Below are positions 14,996 to 24,087 of a DNA stretch of 64,000 nt, in pieces. This DNA comes from Terriglobia bacterium. Lineage in GTDB: Bacteria; Acidobacteriota; Terriglobia; Bryobacterales; Bryobacteraceae. Location: contig JAJPHN010000031.1 of the NCBI GenBank assembly GCA_021325235.1, positions 124,001 to 188,000 on the forward strand. The letters are read 5' to 3'. A model generated the notes under the pieces. That model saw only the letters and a program-made list of their open reading frames with translations. It was not told the DNA's origin and made no database searches. Made by a program: the position numbers and the translations under genes. Position 1 is the first letter of the stretch. Each line of letters begins with the position of its first letter.

Positions 14996-16885
14996 TCACG
15001 GTTGAGGCAGGACCAGAACTTCGACTCCGCTGGCGGCATTCGCTCCTCGATATACGCGTTCGGTGGCTGGTTTGAAATCCTCGGGCCGCGCATGCGGGAT
15101 ATCAGTGAAGGTCTGCGGATTGCGGTCTACGAGCGGGAACCAGGAGCTCTGGATCTCCACCATGATGCGGTGTCCTTTACGAAACGTGTGGTGGAGATCG
15201 GGCATTTCGAAATCGACCTCGGTCACTTTGCCGGGCACGAGCGGCTCCGGCTTCTCCCAGGAGTTGCGAAATTTGGCGCGCATGGGTTCGCCCCGCAGGA
15301 GTTGCTCATAACCGCCCATGTGAAGCGGCGGCTGACCCAAGATGCGCTTGTTGCCGGAGCTGGTTTCGGGCGCGTCGGGGAAGTCTTCGGGATAGACGTC
15401 GATGAGCTTTACGACAAAATCGGAATCCGTGCCGGTGGAAGAGACTTTGAGTTTGGGCGAGACGGGTCCGGCGATCGTGACGTCTTCGGTGAGAGGATCG
15501 GTTTCGTAGGTCAGCACGTCACTGCGCCGGGCGGCCCAGCGCTGATCATCGACCATGTAGCGCTGCGGCACGGTGTCGGTGGTGTAGGAGGTAAACGGCA
15601 CGGGATGGGCCGGATCGCTCACGTACTGATCGAATGCCTGCGCATCGGCTTTAGGCGCTTCGAAGGATAGCTTGCCGCCGGGCTGCAGATAGAGCATTTT
15701 AGGCTCAGCACCTTTCGGCGGCCATTGATCATATCTGCGCCAGACGTTGGTTCCGGTCTCGAACATGAGGGCCTCGGGCGGGACCGCGCCTTTGCCCTTC
15801 AGATAGAACTCGAAGAAGGGCAGCTGGACTTCCTTGCGGAACCACTCGGCGGTTTTGGCATTGAACTCGACATCGCCCAGACGGTCGCCCGTGCTGCGCG
15901 CCCACCCGCCATGTACCCATGGTCCTTCCACGATGGTGTTCGGCGTTCCGGGATTGTTTTTTTCGATGGCGCGCCAGGTGCGCCAGGGTCCGGCCAGATC
16001 CTCTGCATCGAACCAGCCGCCGACGGTCATCACCGCGCATTTCACATTTTTCATGTGCTGTGAAAGGTCGCGGGCCTGCCAATAGGAGTCGAAGGTGTCG
16101 TGGTTCATCTGGTCGAGATACAGCGGATTCGAGCCTTTGAGATATTTTTTCTCCATGTCGGCGAGCGAGCCGGCTTTCAAATAGAAGGCGTAGGCATCGG
16201 GCGTGCCCATTTCGAACTCCGATTCGTGGCGCTTCGGTTGGGCCGGCTCTGCGAAAGGCTTGAAAGACGTGTAGAAGCCGAAGTTGGCGGCGAGCATGAA
16301 GGCTCCGCCGTGATAGGCGTCGTCGCCCTCGAAGAGGTTGGTCATGGGTGCCTGCGGGCTGGCGGCTTTGATTGCCGGGTGCGAGTCGATGATGCTGGCG
16401 GAGGTATAAAAGCCGGGATACGAAATGCCCCAGATGCCCACTTTGCCGTTGTTGTTCGGCACATGCTTGAGCAGATACTCGATGGTGTCGTAAGTATCGC
16501 TTGAATCGTCGACATCGTGGGGACCAGTTTTGTGATCGATGTGCGGGGTCATCTCGAGAAACTTGCCTTCCGACATGTAGCGGCCACGGACGTCCTGATA
16601 GACGAAGATGTAACCGGCCTTTTCGAATTCGTCACTGGGCCCGAGTTCCTTCTTGTACTGATCCTCTCCGTAGGGGGCGACCGAGTAGGGCGTACGGTCC
16701 ATCAGGAACGGCCAGGAATGCGACTGATCTTTGGGCACGTAGACGCTTGTGAAGAGACGGACGCCATCGCGCATCGGAATGCGAAATTCGTATTTGGTGT
16801 AGTGCGCCTTGACGTAATTCTCGTCGGATTGCGCGAAAAGCACGGTTGCCGAGCAGACAGCAAGCAGGCTCAGATAGAGTCGCAT
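14996..16885 (-). CDS. CocE/NonD-family (X-Pro dipeptidyl peptidase S15-like) secreted hydrolase
   Basis: A 629-residue alpha/beta hydrolase with a signal peptide (LSLLAVCSATVLFAQS). The nucleophile is in GISYPG (Ser155), a probable catalytic Asp is in GGWFDAED and the His in EGPWVHGGW. The C-terminal jelly-roll typical of CocE/X-Pro peptidases follows (DVTIAGPVSPKLKVSSTGTDSDFVVKL). Members cleave beta-lactam side chains, alpha-amino-acid esters or X-Pro dipeptides. The family assignment is secure and the substrate is not. The gene stands alone between the PEP-CTERM pair and the epimerase, and export suggests a scavenging role. Confidence 0.92.
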   Translation of the reverse strand: MRLYLSLLAVCSATVLFAQSDENYVKAHYTKYEFRIPMRDGVRLFTSVYVPKDQSHSWPFLMDRTPYSVAPYGEDQYKKELGPSDEFEKAGYIFVYQDVRGRYMSEGKFLEMTPHIDHKTGPHDVDDSSDTYDTIEYLLKHVPNNNGKVGIWGISYPGFYTSASIIDSHPAIKAASPQAPMTNLFEGDDAYHGGAFMLAANFGFYTSFKPFAEPAQPKRHESEFEMGTPDAYAFYLKAGSLADMEKKYLKGSNPLYLDQMNHDTFDSYWQARDLSQHMKNVKCAVMTVGGWFDAEDLAGPWRTWRAIEKNNPGTPNTIVEGPWVHGGWARSTGDRLGDVEFNAKTAEWFRKEVQLPFFEFYLKGKGAVPPEALMFETGTNVWRRYDQWPPKGAEPKMLYLQPGGKLSFEAPKADAQAFDQYVSDPAHPVPFTSYTTDTVPQRYMVDDQRWAARRSDVLTYETDPLTEDVTIAGPVSPKLKVSSTGTDSDFVVKLIDVYPEDFPDAPETSSGNKRILGQPPLHMGGYEQLLRGEPMRAKFRNSWEKPEPLVPGKVTEVDFEMPDLHHTFRKGHRIMVEIQSSWFPLVDRNPQTFTDIPHARPEDFKPATERVYRGANAASGVEVLVLPQP

Positions 16886-16961
16886 TTCACCAACAATAGC
16901 AATGCTGTTTCAGGCCGCAGGAGCGAGGCGGGGCTATGCGTTCGGCAGGCGCGTCGGTATC

Positions 16962-17939
16962 TTATTCAATCGAGTTCAAGGCGCGCCAGCGGGCTACCAG
17001 ATCCTGACACGCGCCGCGCCAGTTGGGGAAGTGGAAATCGAAACCCGCTTCGCACAGGCGGCGCGGCTTGACGTAGCGGCTCTTGAGCACCAGCTCGGTT
17101 TCGGTGCGAAGCAGGAGGGCTCCGATGGGGAGAGCCCAGGCGGGCGTGGGGATGGCGAAATAGCTGGTGCACCAGGCCGCGCGAAGGCAGCTCATGAAGC
17201 GCCGATTGGTGAGGGGGCTGGGCGAGGTTACATTCACAGGACCGGCGAGTTCTTCGTGCTCGATCAGGAACTCGACGGCGCGCGTGAGGTCGACGTCGTG
17301 GATCCAGGAGATGTACTGCCAGCCGGAAGCCATCCTGCCGCCGAGACCCCAGCGGACCAGACGCAGAAAGGTATCGAAGGCTCCGCCGGGATCGGGACTC
17401 ATGACCATGCCAGTGCGCATGGCGATGCGGCGGGTATGAGGGAGTTCCGGAGCGAACAACGCGGCTTCCCAGGCTTGGGCGACTTCGACGCTGAAACGCC
17501 AGCGGCTGGGCGCATCGGGCTCGTGGCCACCGATCTCGCCGGTGACATCGTCCATCGCGCCATCGAGGCTGTGCCTGTAGATAGTTGCCGTACTCGCGTT
17601 GAGCCAGAGCCGTGGAGGTTTGGCGGCACGGGCAATCGCCTGTCCGACGAGACCGGTGGTGATGGTGCGAGAGTGGCGGATTTCGCGCTGATGAGCGGGC
17701 GTGTAGCGGCAATTGACGCTGCGTCCGGCGAGATTGATGACCACGTCGGCGCCGTCGATTTCTGAAGCCCAGTCGCCCAGCTCAAATCCATTCCACGGAA
17801 CGACAGGCCACTCGGCTTGTGTCACGTGCCGGGCGATCACGCTGACACGATGGCCCTGCTCATGAAAGTGCCGCGCCAGTATGCGGCCAAGCTGCCCGGT
17901 TCCTCCCGGTATCACGATCTTCAGCGGGCGCAGGGACAA
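16962..17939 (-). CDS. TIGR01777-type NAD-dependent epimerase/dehydratase (SDR)
   Basis: A 325-residue extended SDR protein. The nucleotide-binding motif GGTGQLG is near the N-terminus, then DVVINLAGRSVNCRY and a late DUF1731-like C-terminal domain (GALLLRTETELVLKSRYVKPRRLCEAGF). This group is widespread and annotated as nucleoside-diphosphate-sugar epimerase-like, but its substrate has not been generally established. Here the catalytic Tyr position reads TATIYRHS, fitting the YxxxK-poor variants of this subfamily. No operon partner lies within 60 bases on the same strand. Confidence 0.9.
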   Translation of the reverse strand: MSLRPLKIVIPGGTGQLGRILARHFHEQGHRVSVIARHVTQAEWPVVPWNGFELGDWASEIDGADVVINLAGRSVNCRYTPAHQREIRHSRTITTGLVGQAIARAAKPPRLWLNASTATIYRHSLDGAMDDVTGEIGGHEPDAPSRWRFSVEVAQAWEAALFAPELPHTRRIAMRTGMVMSPDPGGAFDTFLRLVRWGLGGRMASGWQYISWIHDVDLTRAVEFLIEHEELAGPVNVTSPSPLTNRRFMSCLRAAWCTSYFAIPTPAWALPIGALLLRTETELVLKSRYVKPRRLCEAGFDFHFPNWRGACQDLVARWRALNSIE

Positions 17940-18005
17940 TCTGCCACAGATTGTCCCACGAGGTCATCCGATGACACAGATTCGGACAAGCGGCAGAAGC
18001 TGAGC

Positions 18006-18638
18006 TTAATGCGAAACGAAACTCCAGCCTACCGATGCACCGTATTCCGGCACCCAGTTACTTCCGAACTGGTAAAAGTTATTTACCCAATGCGCGTCGA
18101 TCTGCGGCCGGATGAAGATATGGTGCGTAACGTAGAAGCGCACGCCTGCCGCCATGTGCAGCTGGAAGTGATTGGAGCTCTCGATGTACTGATTGCTGGT
18201 CGAGCAGCCGGCAAATGCATCGCAATAGGAGCTGGAGTAGTAGAACTTGATACTCGCTCCACCCAGACCGCCTTCGAGCTCAGGTACGACGCGTTTCAAG
18301 CGGTCGCCAAACGGGAGCCAGACACCATTGAAATCGTAGAAGATGGGGCGGTAATTCAACCCGGCATAAGCGCCCTGCTTGAAGCGGAAATCGGTTTCGG
18401 CATTTATACCGAAGTGGGGAGTGATCAGAATATCGCCGCCGACTTTGCCAAAGGTGCCGGCCATCTTGGGTGTGCTGAAGAGATTACCGTCCTGGAACGT
18501 GTCGATCAGCGAGTTACTCGAGGGAGCGGTAGCCGTTCCTACTCCGAAGAACACATCTAAGTCGGATTGCGCACTGGCACAAGTGACAGTAACTCCGGCA
18601 ATACAGCCGAGTAACAGAAAGTTACGAAGGAAACTCAT
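18006..18638 (-). CDS. Outer-membrane beta-barrel protein
   Basis: A 210-residue protein with a signal peptide (FLLLGCIAGVTVTCASAQ) and alternating beta strands ending in an aromatic C-terminal strand (GASVGWSFVSH), as in small OmpA/OmpX-like barrels. Internal strands such as FGINAETDFRFK, LNYRPIFYDFNGVWLPFG and FQLHMAAGVRFYV support an 8-strand barrel. Two nearby cysteines (YCDAFAGC) may form a loop disulfide. Function is unknown. No terminator or promoter is obvious in the 118-base gap upstream. Confidence 0.82.
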   Translation of the reverse strand: MSFLRNFLLLGCIAGVTVTCASAQSDLDVFFGVGTATAPSSNSLIDTFQDGNLFSTPKMAGTFGKVGGDILITPHFGINAETDFRFKQGAYAGLNYRPIFYDFNGVWLPFGDRLKRVVPELEGGLGGASIKFYYSSSYCDAFAGCSTSNQYIESSNHFQLHMAAGVRFYVTHHIFIRPQIDAHWVNNFYQFGSNWVPEYGASVGWSFVSH

Positions 18639-18756
18639 TCTAGTGTTTTCGACGCACGATCTATTGCGCTCGGTTACGAGCGAAAGGTGATCTACCGCAT
18701 CAACACTAGGTAGACAGTGTTGTGATGCGGGCTGAGCAGGTTCGTAACTCTAATAG

Positions 18757-19155
18757 CTAGCTTCGCGGCTCATAGCGCATGGCCACTGCTCCGGAGTCCG
18801 AGATCTGCCGATTTACAAGTCTCAAATCGACGTGTTTCGATGACCCGGCAAACAAGGCTGGGCCGTGACCGGCGAGGCGAGGGTGCACAACGAACTCGTA
18901 CTCGTCGATCAACCGCAGCTCCGCTAATGCGAGCGGTAGCTTTACGCCTCCCGTGAGCAATCCTTTACCCGGCTCTCGCTTGAGCTGCCGAACAGCTTTC
19001 TCCAGATTGCCGCGCACGAGTTCGGCGTGAGCAGGGCATCGGCCCGTCGGGAGGTTCTCAACCGCATGGCGATGCAATTCCTCGTCGGCCGGAATTGCGC
19101 GGTGATCGCAGCACCCGTCCAGAGTCAGGCGGATGGAATCACGAAGGGGCCGCAC
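18757..19155 (-). pseudogene. Dihydrofolate-reductase-like (RibD C-domain family) gene with internal deletion
   Basis: The 132-codon frame from GTG 19155 contains the start (PLRDSIRLTLDGCCDHRAIPADEELHRHA) and the end (LVHPRLAGHG-type: EFVVHPRLAGHGPALFAG) of a COG0262-like protein that is normally about 190 residues. The middle third is missing. At the junction the reading VENLPTGRCPAHAELVRG replaces the usual family segment, and in the +1 frame the bases still encode RADALL-like codons, which suggests a one-base insertion plus a large deletion that restored frame. The product lacks much of the nucleotide-binding fold, so it is probably non-functional. The comparison rests on my memory of the family. 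Confidence 0.65.
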
Positions 19156-19190
19156 TGGGGAAGGGTACCGCGTTGAGCGAGTGGTTGTTA

Positions 19191-19508
19191 TCAGGGCCGC
19201 GAGACGCGAAGGAAGAAATTCCAGCCGAAGGCTTCGAGCACGATTGCACCCGTCAGCGAGAACAGGATGCAGAGGAGCAGCACGCCGATGTATTGAAGCG
19301 CGGTCCAGATCCGGTGTGCGGGTCTGGGAAACAGGCGCTGAACGTAGGCGGCGGCGATCAGCTGAGCGAGGAAAAAGAAGACGAGCATGACGGCGGCCCA
19401 CCGGTTCAGGACGGCGGACTGGGCGCGCGGCATGGGCGTTTCGCTGGCTGTGACGCCCAAAACGATTCTCATATAAAGAAGTGCAGCCGGGAGGCAGATG
19501 GCCAGCAT
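19191..19508 (-). CDS. Small membrane protein with about three transmembrane segments
   Basis: A 105-residue hydrophobic protein starting at ATG 19508. Three hydrophobic stretches are visible: MLAICLPAALLYMRIVL, WAAVMLVFFFLAQLIAAAYV and LQYIGVLLLCILFSLTGAIVL, with positive residues between them (QRLFPRPAHR) and an RVSRP tail. I do not recognise a family. It is divergent from the ABC exporter (57-base gap) and lies 35 bases upstream of the DHFR-like remnant on the same strand. The longer open frame upstream to 20315 overlaps the exporter and is not coding. Confidence 0.6.
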   Translation of the reverse strand: MLAICLPAALLYMRIVLGVTASETPMPRAQSAVLNRWAAVMLVFFFLAQLIAAAYVQRLFPRPAHRIWTALQYIGVLLLCILFSLTGAIVLEAFGWNFFLRVSRP

Positions 19509-19565
19509 CAAAGAAAGAAGCTGCTTACCCTGGTATCTGGCCCGGTGCGAGGCGGCGCGAATTCT

Positions 19566-21326
19566 ATGGCTCTCCTGCTCTTCTATCTCAGGCGGCATTG
19601 GACACTGGTCGTGCTGGCCCTGCTGCTCGCTGCGGTCAACCAAATCTTTTCGCTCCTCGATCCGCTTATCTTCCGGCATATCATCGACAATTACGCCACC
19701 AGATTCCATCAATACACGACCGCGCAATTTATTCGCGGCGTGAGCCTGCTGCTGGGAGCGGCGGTTGGGGTGGCGTTTGTGTCGCGCGTGGCGAAAAATT
19801 TTCAAGATTACTATGTGAACGTCGTTGTGCAGCGCACGGGCGCGCAGCTGTATGCCGATGGCGTGGAGCGCTCGCTGTCGCTGCCGTACATGGTGTTTGA
19901 GGACCAGCGCAGCGGCGAAACGCTCGGGAAGCTGCAGAAAGTCCGGAACGACGTCGAGCGCTTCATTACGGCCTTCGTGAACATACTCTTCACGGCAGCA
20001 GTGGGTGTCGTTTTCGTGACGATTTATGCGATTCGCGTCTGCTGGATCATCGCGCCGGCGTTTCTGCTGACGGTGCCCGTGCTGGCTATCCTCAGCTCCA
20101 CTCTCAGCCGGCGCATCAAGGCGATTCAAAAGACGATCGTTGCCGAGACCACGGCGCTGGCTGGAGCAACCACGGAATCGCTGCGCAATATCGAGCTGGT
20201 GAAGACGCTGGGCCTCGCGACCCAGGAAATCGGACGGCTGAACAACACGACCGACAAAATACTGAAACTCGAGCTCAAAAAAGTCCGCTATCTGCGCAGC
20301 CTGAGCTTTCTGCAAGGCACATGCGTGAATCTGCTGCGCACCGGCATTCTGTTCCTGATGCTGTACCTGATTTTCACGCAGCGCATCACGGTCGGCGAGT
20401 TCTTCTCGCTATTCATTTATTCGTTCTTCATTTTCGGTCCGCTGCAGGAGATGGGAAACATTATCAACATCTATCGCGAGACGGAAGCGTCGCTAAACAA
20501 CCTGCAGGAGATTCTGGAGATTCCGCCGGAGCCGAAGCCGCGCACGCCGGTTCCGCTCGGGAAAGTAGAGACGTTGGAGTTTGAGAACGTCACCTTTCAG
20601 CACCGGTCTGCGAACCGGCCCGCCGTGCGCGGCGTAAATTTCGAGATGCGGCGCGGGGAGACGGTTGCGTTCGTTGGGCCGTCGGGCGCGGGCAAGACCA
20701 CTTTCGTGAAACTGCTTGTCGGGCTCTATGCACCGGCGGAAGGCTTGATTCGTTATAACGGGATTCCGTCGGATCGCATCGATCCCGACGAACTGCGGGC
20801 GCAGATCGGCTTCGTTACGCAGGACACGCAACTCTTCTCCGGTACCATACGCGAGAATCTGCTTTTCGTGAGGCCTGATGCCACCGACGCCGAGTGCCTG
20901 GACGTGCTGCACCGGGCGGCTGCCGATTCGCTGCTGGCGCGCGCCGACAAAGGTCTGGATACGCTTATTGGTGAAGGCGGCGTGAAGGTTTCGGGCGGCG
21001 AGAAGCAGCGGCTTTCAATTGCGCGCGCACTACTGCGCAACCCGCGCCTGCTGGTTTTCGATGAAGCTACTTCGTCGCTCGACTCCATCACTGAAGAAGA
21101 GATAACACGTACGATCCGCTCGGTGGGAGAGCGAGCCGATGTGATGACCATACTTATTGCGCACCGGCTTTCGACGGTGATGCATGCGGATCGGATTTAC
21201 GTGCTCGAGAAAGGCCGGATCGTGGAGCAGGGTACGCACGAGCAGCTGGTCGCACGAACGGGCTTGTATTACGCACTCTGGCGGCAGCAGATCGGCGAGA
21301 GCGCAGCCGAGATGATCACGGCCTGA
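19566..21326 (+). CDS. ABC exporter half-transporter (MsbA/MDR type)
   Basis: A 586-residue fused membrane/ATPase subunit that should dimerise in the inner membrane and export a lipid or hydrophobic compound. The N-terminal half has six predicted membrane spans (for example WTLVVLALLLAAVNQIF and NILFTAAVGVVFVTI). The ATPase half has Walker A GPSGAGKT (about 370), the Q-loop FVTQDTQ, signature VSGGEKQR (about 474), Walker B LLVFDEATSSLD (about 494) and the H-loop IAHRLST. I start at ATG 19566, just before the first membrane segment; the frame is open for 157 more codons upstream, which are Gly/Asp/Glu-rich and not transporter-like. It is monocistronic and convergent with kdpC. Confidence 0.93.
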   Translation: MALLLFYLRRHWTLVVLALLLAAVNQIFSLLDPLIFRHIIDNYATRFHQYTTAQFIRGVSLLLGAAVGVAFVSRVAKNFQDYYVNVVVQRTGAQLYADGVERSLSLPYMVFEDQRSGETLGKLQKVRNDVERFITAFVNILFTAAVGVVFVTIYAIRVCWIIAPAFLLTVPVLAILSSTLSRRIKAIQKTIVAETTALAGATTESLRNIELVKTLGLATQEIGRLNNTTDKILKLELKKVRYLRSLSFLQGTCVNLLRTGILFLMLYLIFTQRITVGEFFSLFIYSFFIFGPLQEMGNIINIYRETEASLNNLQEILEIPPEPKPRTPVPLGKVETLEFENVTFQHRSANRPAVRGVNFEMRRGETVAFVGPSGAGKTTFVKLLVGLYAPAEGLIRYNGIPSDRIDPDELRAQIGFVTQDTQLFSGTIRENLLFVRPDATDAECLDVLHRAAADSLLARADKGLDTLIGEGGVKVSGGEKQRLSIARALLRNPRLLVFDEATSSLDSITEEEITRTIRSVGERADVMTILIAHRLSTVMHADRIYVLEKGRIVEQGTHEQLVARTGLYYALWRQQIGESAAEMITA

Positions 21327-21342
21327 GTTATTTCACGCTGAG

Positions 21343-21939
21343 TTACTTTACCTGGACCGGCTCGGCCGGAAACTGTCGATCGAGAGCGAGATTGGCTTCG
21401 AGCACGTTGAGGCGCGGTTCGCCCAAAAAGCCGAGATCGCGGCCTTTGCTATTGCTTTCGATGAGATAAGCAATCGCACTTGCGGGAACGTTGCGAGCCC
21501 GTGCGATACGGGCGGCTTGCGCCTGAGCGTTTGCCAGGCTGATATCAGGATCGAGGCCGCTGCCGGATGCCGTGAGCGCGTCGGCGGGGATGGTCCCGAG
21601 GTATTCCGGATTTTCTTTGCGGAATTGTTCCGCGGCCGTCTTCATACGATCGAAGAGTTTCTGGCTGGTGGGACCGAGATTGGAACCGCTGGAAGCAGTC
21701 GCATCATAGCCGTCGTTACCTGCCGCCGATGGGCGCGGATGAAAGTACTCGGGTTTGGCGAAGTTTTGCCCGAGGAGTGCCGAGCCGATGACTTTTCCAT
21801 TTCTCGCCAGCAGACTACCGTCGGCCTGCTTCTTGAAAAGAACCTGGCAGATGCCGGTGACAACTCCGGGGTAAATGAGACCGGTGAGTACGGTCAGCAG
21901 CACGGTCATGCGAAGCGCGGGCATGAATTGTCGGAACAT
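21343..21939 (-). CDS. kdpC: Potassium-transporting ATPase subunit C
   Basis: A 198-residue KdpC, the single-span accessory subunit that stabilises the KdpFABC high-affinity potassium pump. An N-terminal membrane segment (LRMTVLLTVLTGLIYPGVVTG) is followed by the periplasmic-type domain with family motifs GSALLGQNF, YFHPRPSAAG and SGSGLDPDIS. It is the last gene of the kdp operon, 18 bases after kdpB. Length and order (F-A-B-C) are canonical. The next gene is convergent. Confidence 0.97.
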   Translation of the reverse strand: MFRQFMPALRMTVLLTVLTGLIYPGVVTGICQVLFKKQADGSLLARNGKVIGSALLGQNFAKPEYFHPRPSAAGNDGYDATASSGSNLGPTSQKLFDRMKTAAEQFRKENPEYLGTIPADALTASGSGLDPDISLANAQAQAARIARARNVPASAIAYLIESNSKGRDLGFLGEPRLNVLEANLALDRQFPAEPVQVK

Positions 21940-21957
21940 TTTCGTTGTCTCCTTGCG

Positions 21958-24084
21958 TTAGGCGAGATGCAGCATGGCGAGCAGCTGATCGATGAGCCAG
22001 ATACCGGGAAAAGGAACGATGATGCCGCCTATCCCGTAGATGAGCACATTGCGCCGCAACAGCGCGGCGGCACCGACAGGACGATATTTCACGCCGCGCA
22101 GCGCCAGCGGCACGAGCGCAATGATGATGAGCGCGTTGAAGATGACGGCGGCGAGCACGGCGCTTTGCGGCGTGTGCAGGCCCATGATGTTGAAGCGGGC
22201 GAGGGCCGGATAGGTCGCCATAAACATGGCCGGAATGATGGCGAAGTATTTGGCTACGTCGTTAGCGATGGAGAACGTGGTGAGCGCGCCGCGGGTGATG
22301 AGCAGCTGTTTGCCGATGGCGACGATTTCGATGAGCTTGGTTGGATTGCTATCGAGGTCGACCATATTGCCGGCTTCCTTGGCGGCCATGGTGCCAGTGT
22401 TCATGGCGACCCCGACATCGGCCTGCGCCAGAGCGGGAGCGTCGTTGGTGCCATCGCCGGTCATGGCGACCAGGCGGCCTTCGCCTTGTTCACGCTTGAT
22501 GTACTCGAGCTTGTCGGCGGGCGTGGCCTGCGCAAGGAAATCGTCCACCCCGGCTTCGCTCGCGATGGCGGCGGCGGTCAGCGGATTATCGCCGGTGATC
22601 ATGACCGAGCGGATGCCCATGCGCCGAAGCTGTCCGATGCGCTCCTTCATGCCGCCTTTAACGATGTCTTTGAGATGAATGATGCCGAGGGCACGGGGTC
22701 CATCAGCGACGGCCAGCGGTGTGCCTCCGGTGCGCGAAATGCGGTCTGAAACCTGTTCGAAACTGGCGGGCAGAGTGCCGCCGAGCTCCTGGACGAATTT
22801 CGCGATAGCTCCGCTTGCGCCTTTACGTAAGAGACGGCCGTCGATATCGACACCGCTCATTCGGCTGTAAGCCGAAAACGGGATGAAATGGGCTTCGTGC
22901 TCGGCCACTTCGCGTCCCCGCAGCCCGTATTTTTCTTTGGCGAGCACGACGATAGAGCGGCCCTCAGGGGTTTCATCGGCGAGACTCGAGAGCTGCGCCG
23001 CGTCGGCCAGTTCCTGTTCGGTGACACCGGAGAAGGCGATGAATTCGACGGCCTGGCGATTGCCGAGCGTGATGGTGCCGGTCTTGTCGAGCAGGAGAGT
23101 GTTGACGTCGCCCGAGGCTTCCACTGCCTTTCCGCTCATCGCGAGCACGTTGTGCTGCATGACGCGATCCATGCCGGCGATGCCGATGGCGGAGAGCAGC
23201 CCGCCGATGGTGGTCGGGATCAGGCAGACGAGCAAAGAGACCAGCACGGCGATGGTGGGCACCATTCCCGAACCGGCAGAGGAGACGGCGTAAACGGCGA
23301 AAGGATGGAGCGTTGCTACGGCCAGCAGAAAGATGAGCGTGAGACCGGCAATCAGAATGTTGAGTGCGATCTCGTTGGGTGTTTTCTGGCGCTCGGCGCC
23401 TTCCACAAGCGCAATCATCTTGTCGAGAAACGTCTCGCCGGGATTGGAGGTGATGCGGATCTTGATCTGATCGGAGAGCACACGGGTGCCGCCGGTAACA
23501 GCGCTGCGATCGCCGCCCGACTCGCGGATGACGGGCGCGCTTTCGCCGGTGATGACGGATTCGTCAACCGTGGCGATGCCTTCGATCACTTCGCCATCGC
23601 CCGCGATGATGTCGCCTGCTTCGGCGATCACGATATCGCCGGCGCGCAGTTTCGAGCCCGAGATGGTTTCCACTTTGCCGCTCGAGAGAAGGCGTTTGGC
23701 AATCGAATCGGTTTTGGTTTTGCGTAGCGTGTCGGCCTGCGCCTTGCCGCGCGCCTCCGCCATGGCCTCGGCGAAATTGGCAAACAGAACGGTGAACCAA
23801 AGCCACAGCGAAATTTGAAGCTCGAAAGCGAGCGAGCCCTGCGCTTTGCTGAAGGCGTCGCGCAGCAGAAACAGAGTAACGAGCGCCGCACCGACTTCGA
23901 CCACGAACATCACGGGATTTTTGGCAAGCGTGAACGGGTTGAGCTTGCGGAAGGAATCGAGGATCGCGCGGCGGACGATCTCGGGATCGAACAGCGGCCG
24001 GGAACGCGCCAGCTTATTCGGCAAGAGCGAAGTCGAATCCTGATTGGACAGGCGAGGAGGAGGTGCACTAGCTACGCTTGACAT
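21958..24084 (-). CDS. kdpB: Potassium-transporting ATPase ATP-binding subunit B
   Basis: A 708-residue P-type ATPase, the energy-coupling subunit of the Kdp pump. Visible elements are the TGES actuator motif (VITGESAPV), the phosphorylation site DKTGT in [10 protein letters not shown] and the hinge [21 protein letters not shown]. Membrane helices occur at both ends. The first about 20 residues ([15 protein letters not shown]) are extra to the core. It follows kdpA with 3 bases between stop and start, so translation is probably coupled. All catalytic motifs are intact. Confidence 0.97.
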   Translation of the reverse strand: MSSVASAPPPRLSNQDSTSLLPNKLARSRPLFDPEIVRRAILDSFRKLNPFTLAKNPVMFVVEVGAALVTLFLLRDAFSKAQGSLAFELQISLWLWFTVLFANFAEAMAEARGKAQADTLRKTKTDSIAKRLLSSGKVETISGSKLRAGDIVIAEAGDIIAGDGEVIEGIATVDESVITGESAPVIRESGGDRSAVTGGTRVLSDQIKIRITSNPGETFLDKMIALVEGAERQKTPNEIALNILIAGLTLIFLLAVATLHPFAVYAVSSAGSGMVPTIAVLVSLLVCLIPTTIGGLLSAIGIAGMDRVMQHNVLAMSGKAVEASGDVNTLLLDKTGTITLGNRQAVEFIAFSGVTEQELADAAQLSSLADETPEGRSIVVLAKEKYGLRGREVAEHEAHFIPFSAYSRMSGVDIDGRLLRKGASGAIAKFVQELGGTLPASFEQVSDRISRTGGTPLAVADGPRALGIIHLKDIVKGGMKERIGQLRRMGIRSVMITGDNPLTAAAIASEAGVDDFLAQATPADKLEYIKREQGEGRLVAMTGDGTNDAPALAQADVGVAMNTGTMAAKEAGNMVDLDSNPTKLIEIVAIGKQLLITRGALTTFSIANDVAKYFAIIPAMFMATYPALARFNIMGLHTPQSAVLAAVIFNALIIIALVPLALRGVKYRPVGAAALLRRNVLIYGIGGIIVPFPGIWLIDQLLAMLHLA

Positions 24085-24087
24085 ACA

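Noticed and set aside
19095-19565. N-terminal extension of the ABC exporter
   Set aside because: Residues are Gly/Asp/Glu/Gln-rich and run opposite the small membrane protein gene; the exporter begins normally at 19566.
19509-20315. Long minus-strand frame opposite the ABC exporter
   Set aside because: It overlaps a strong transporter gene; only the 3' 105 codons, which lie outside it, look like a protein.
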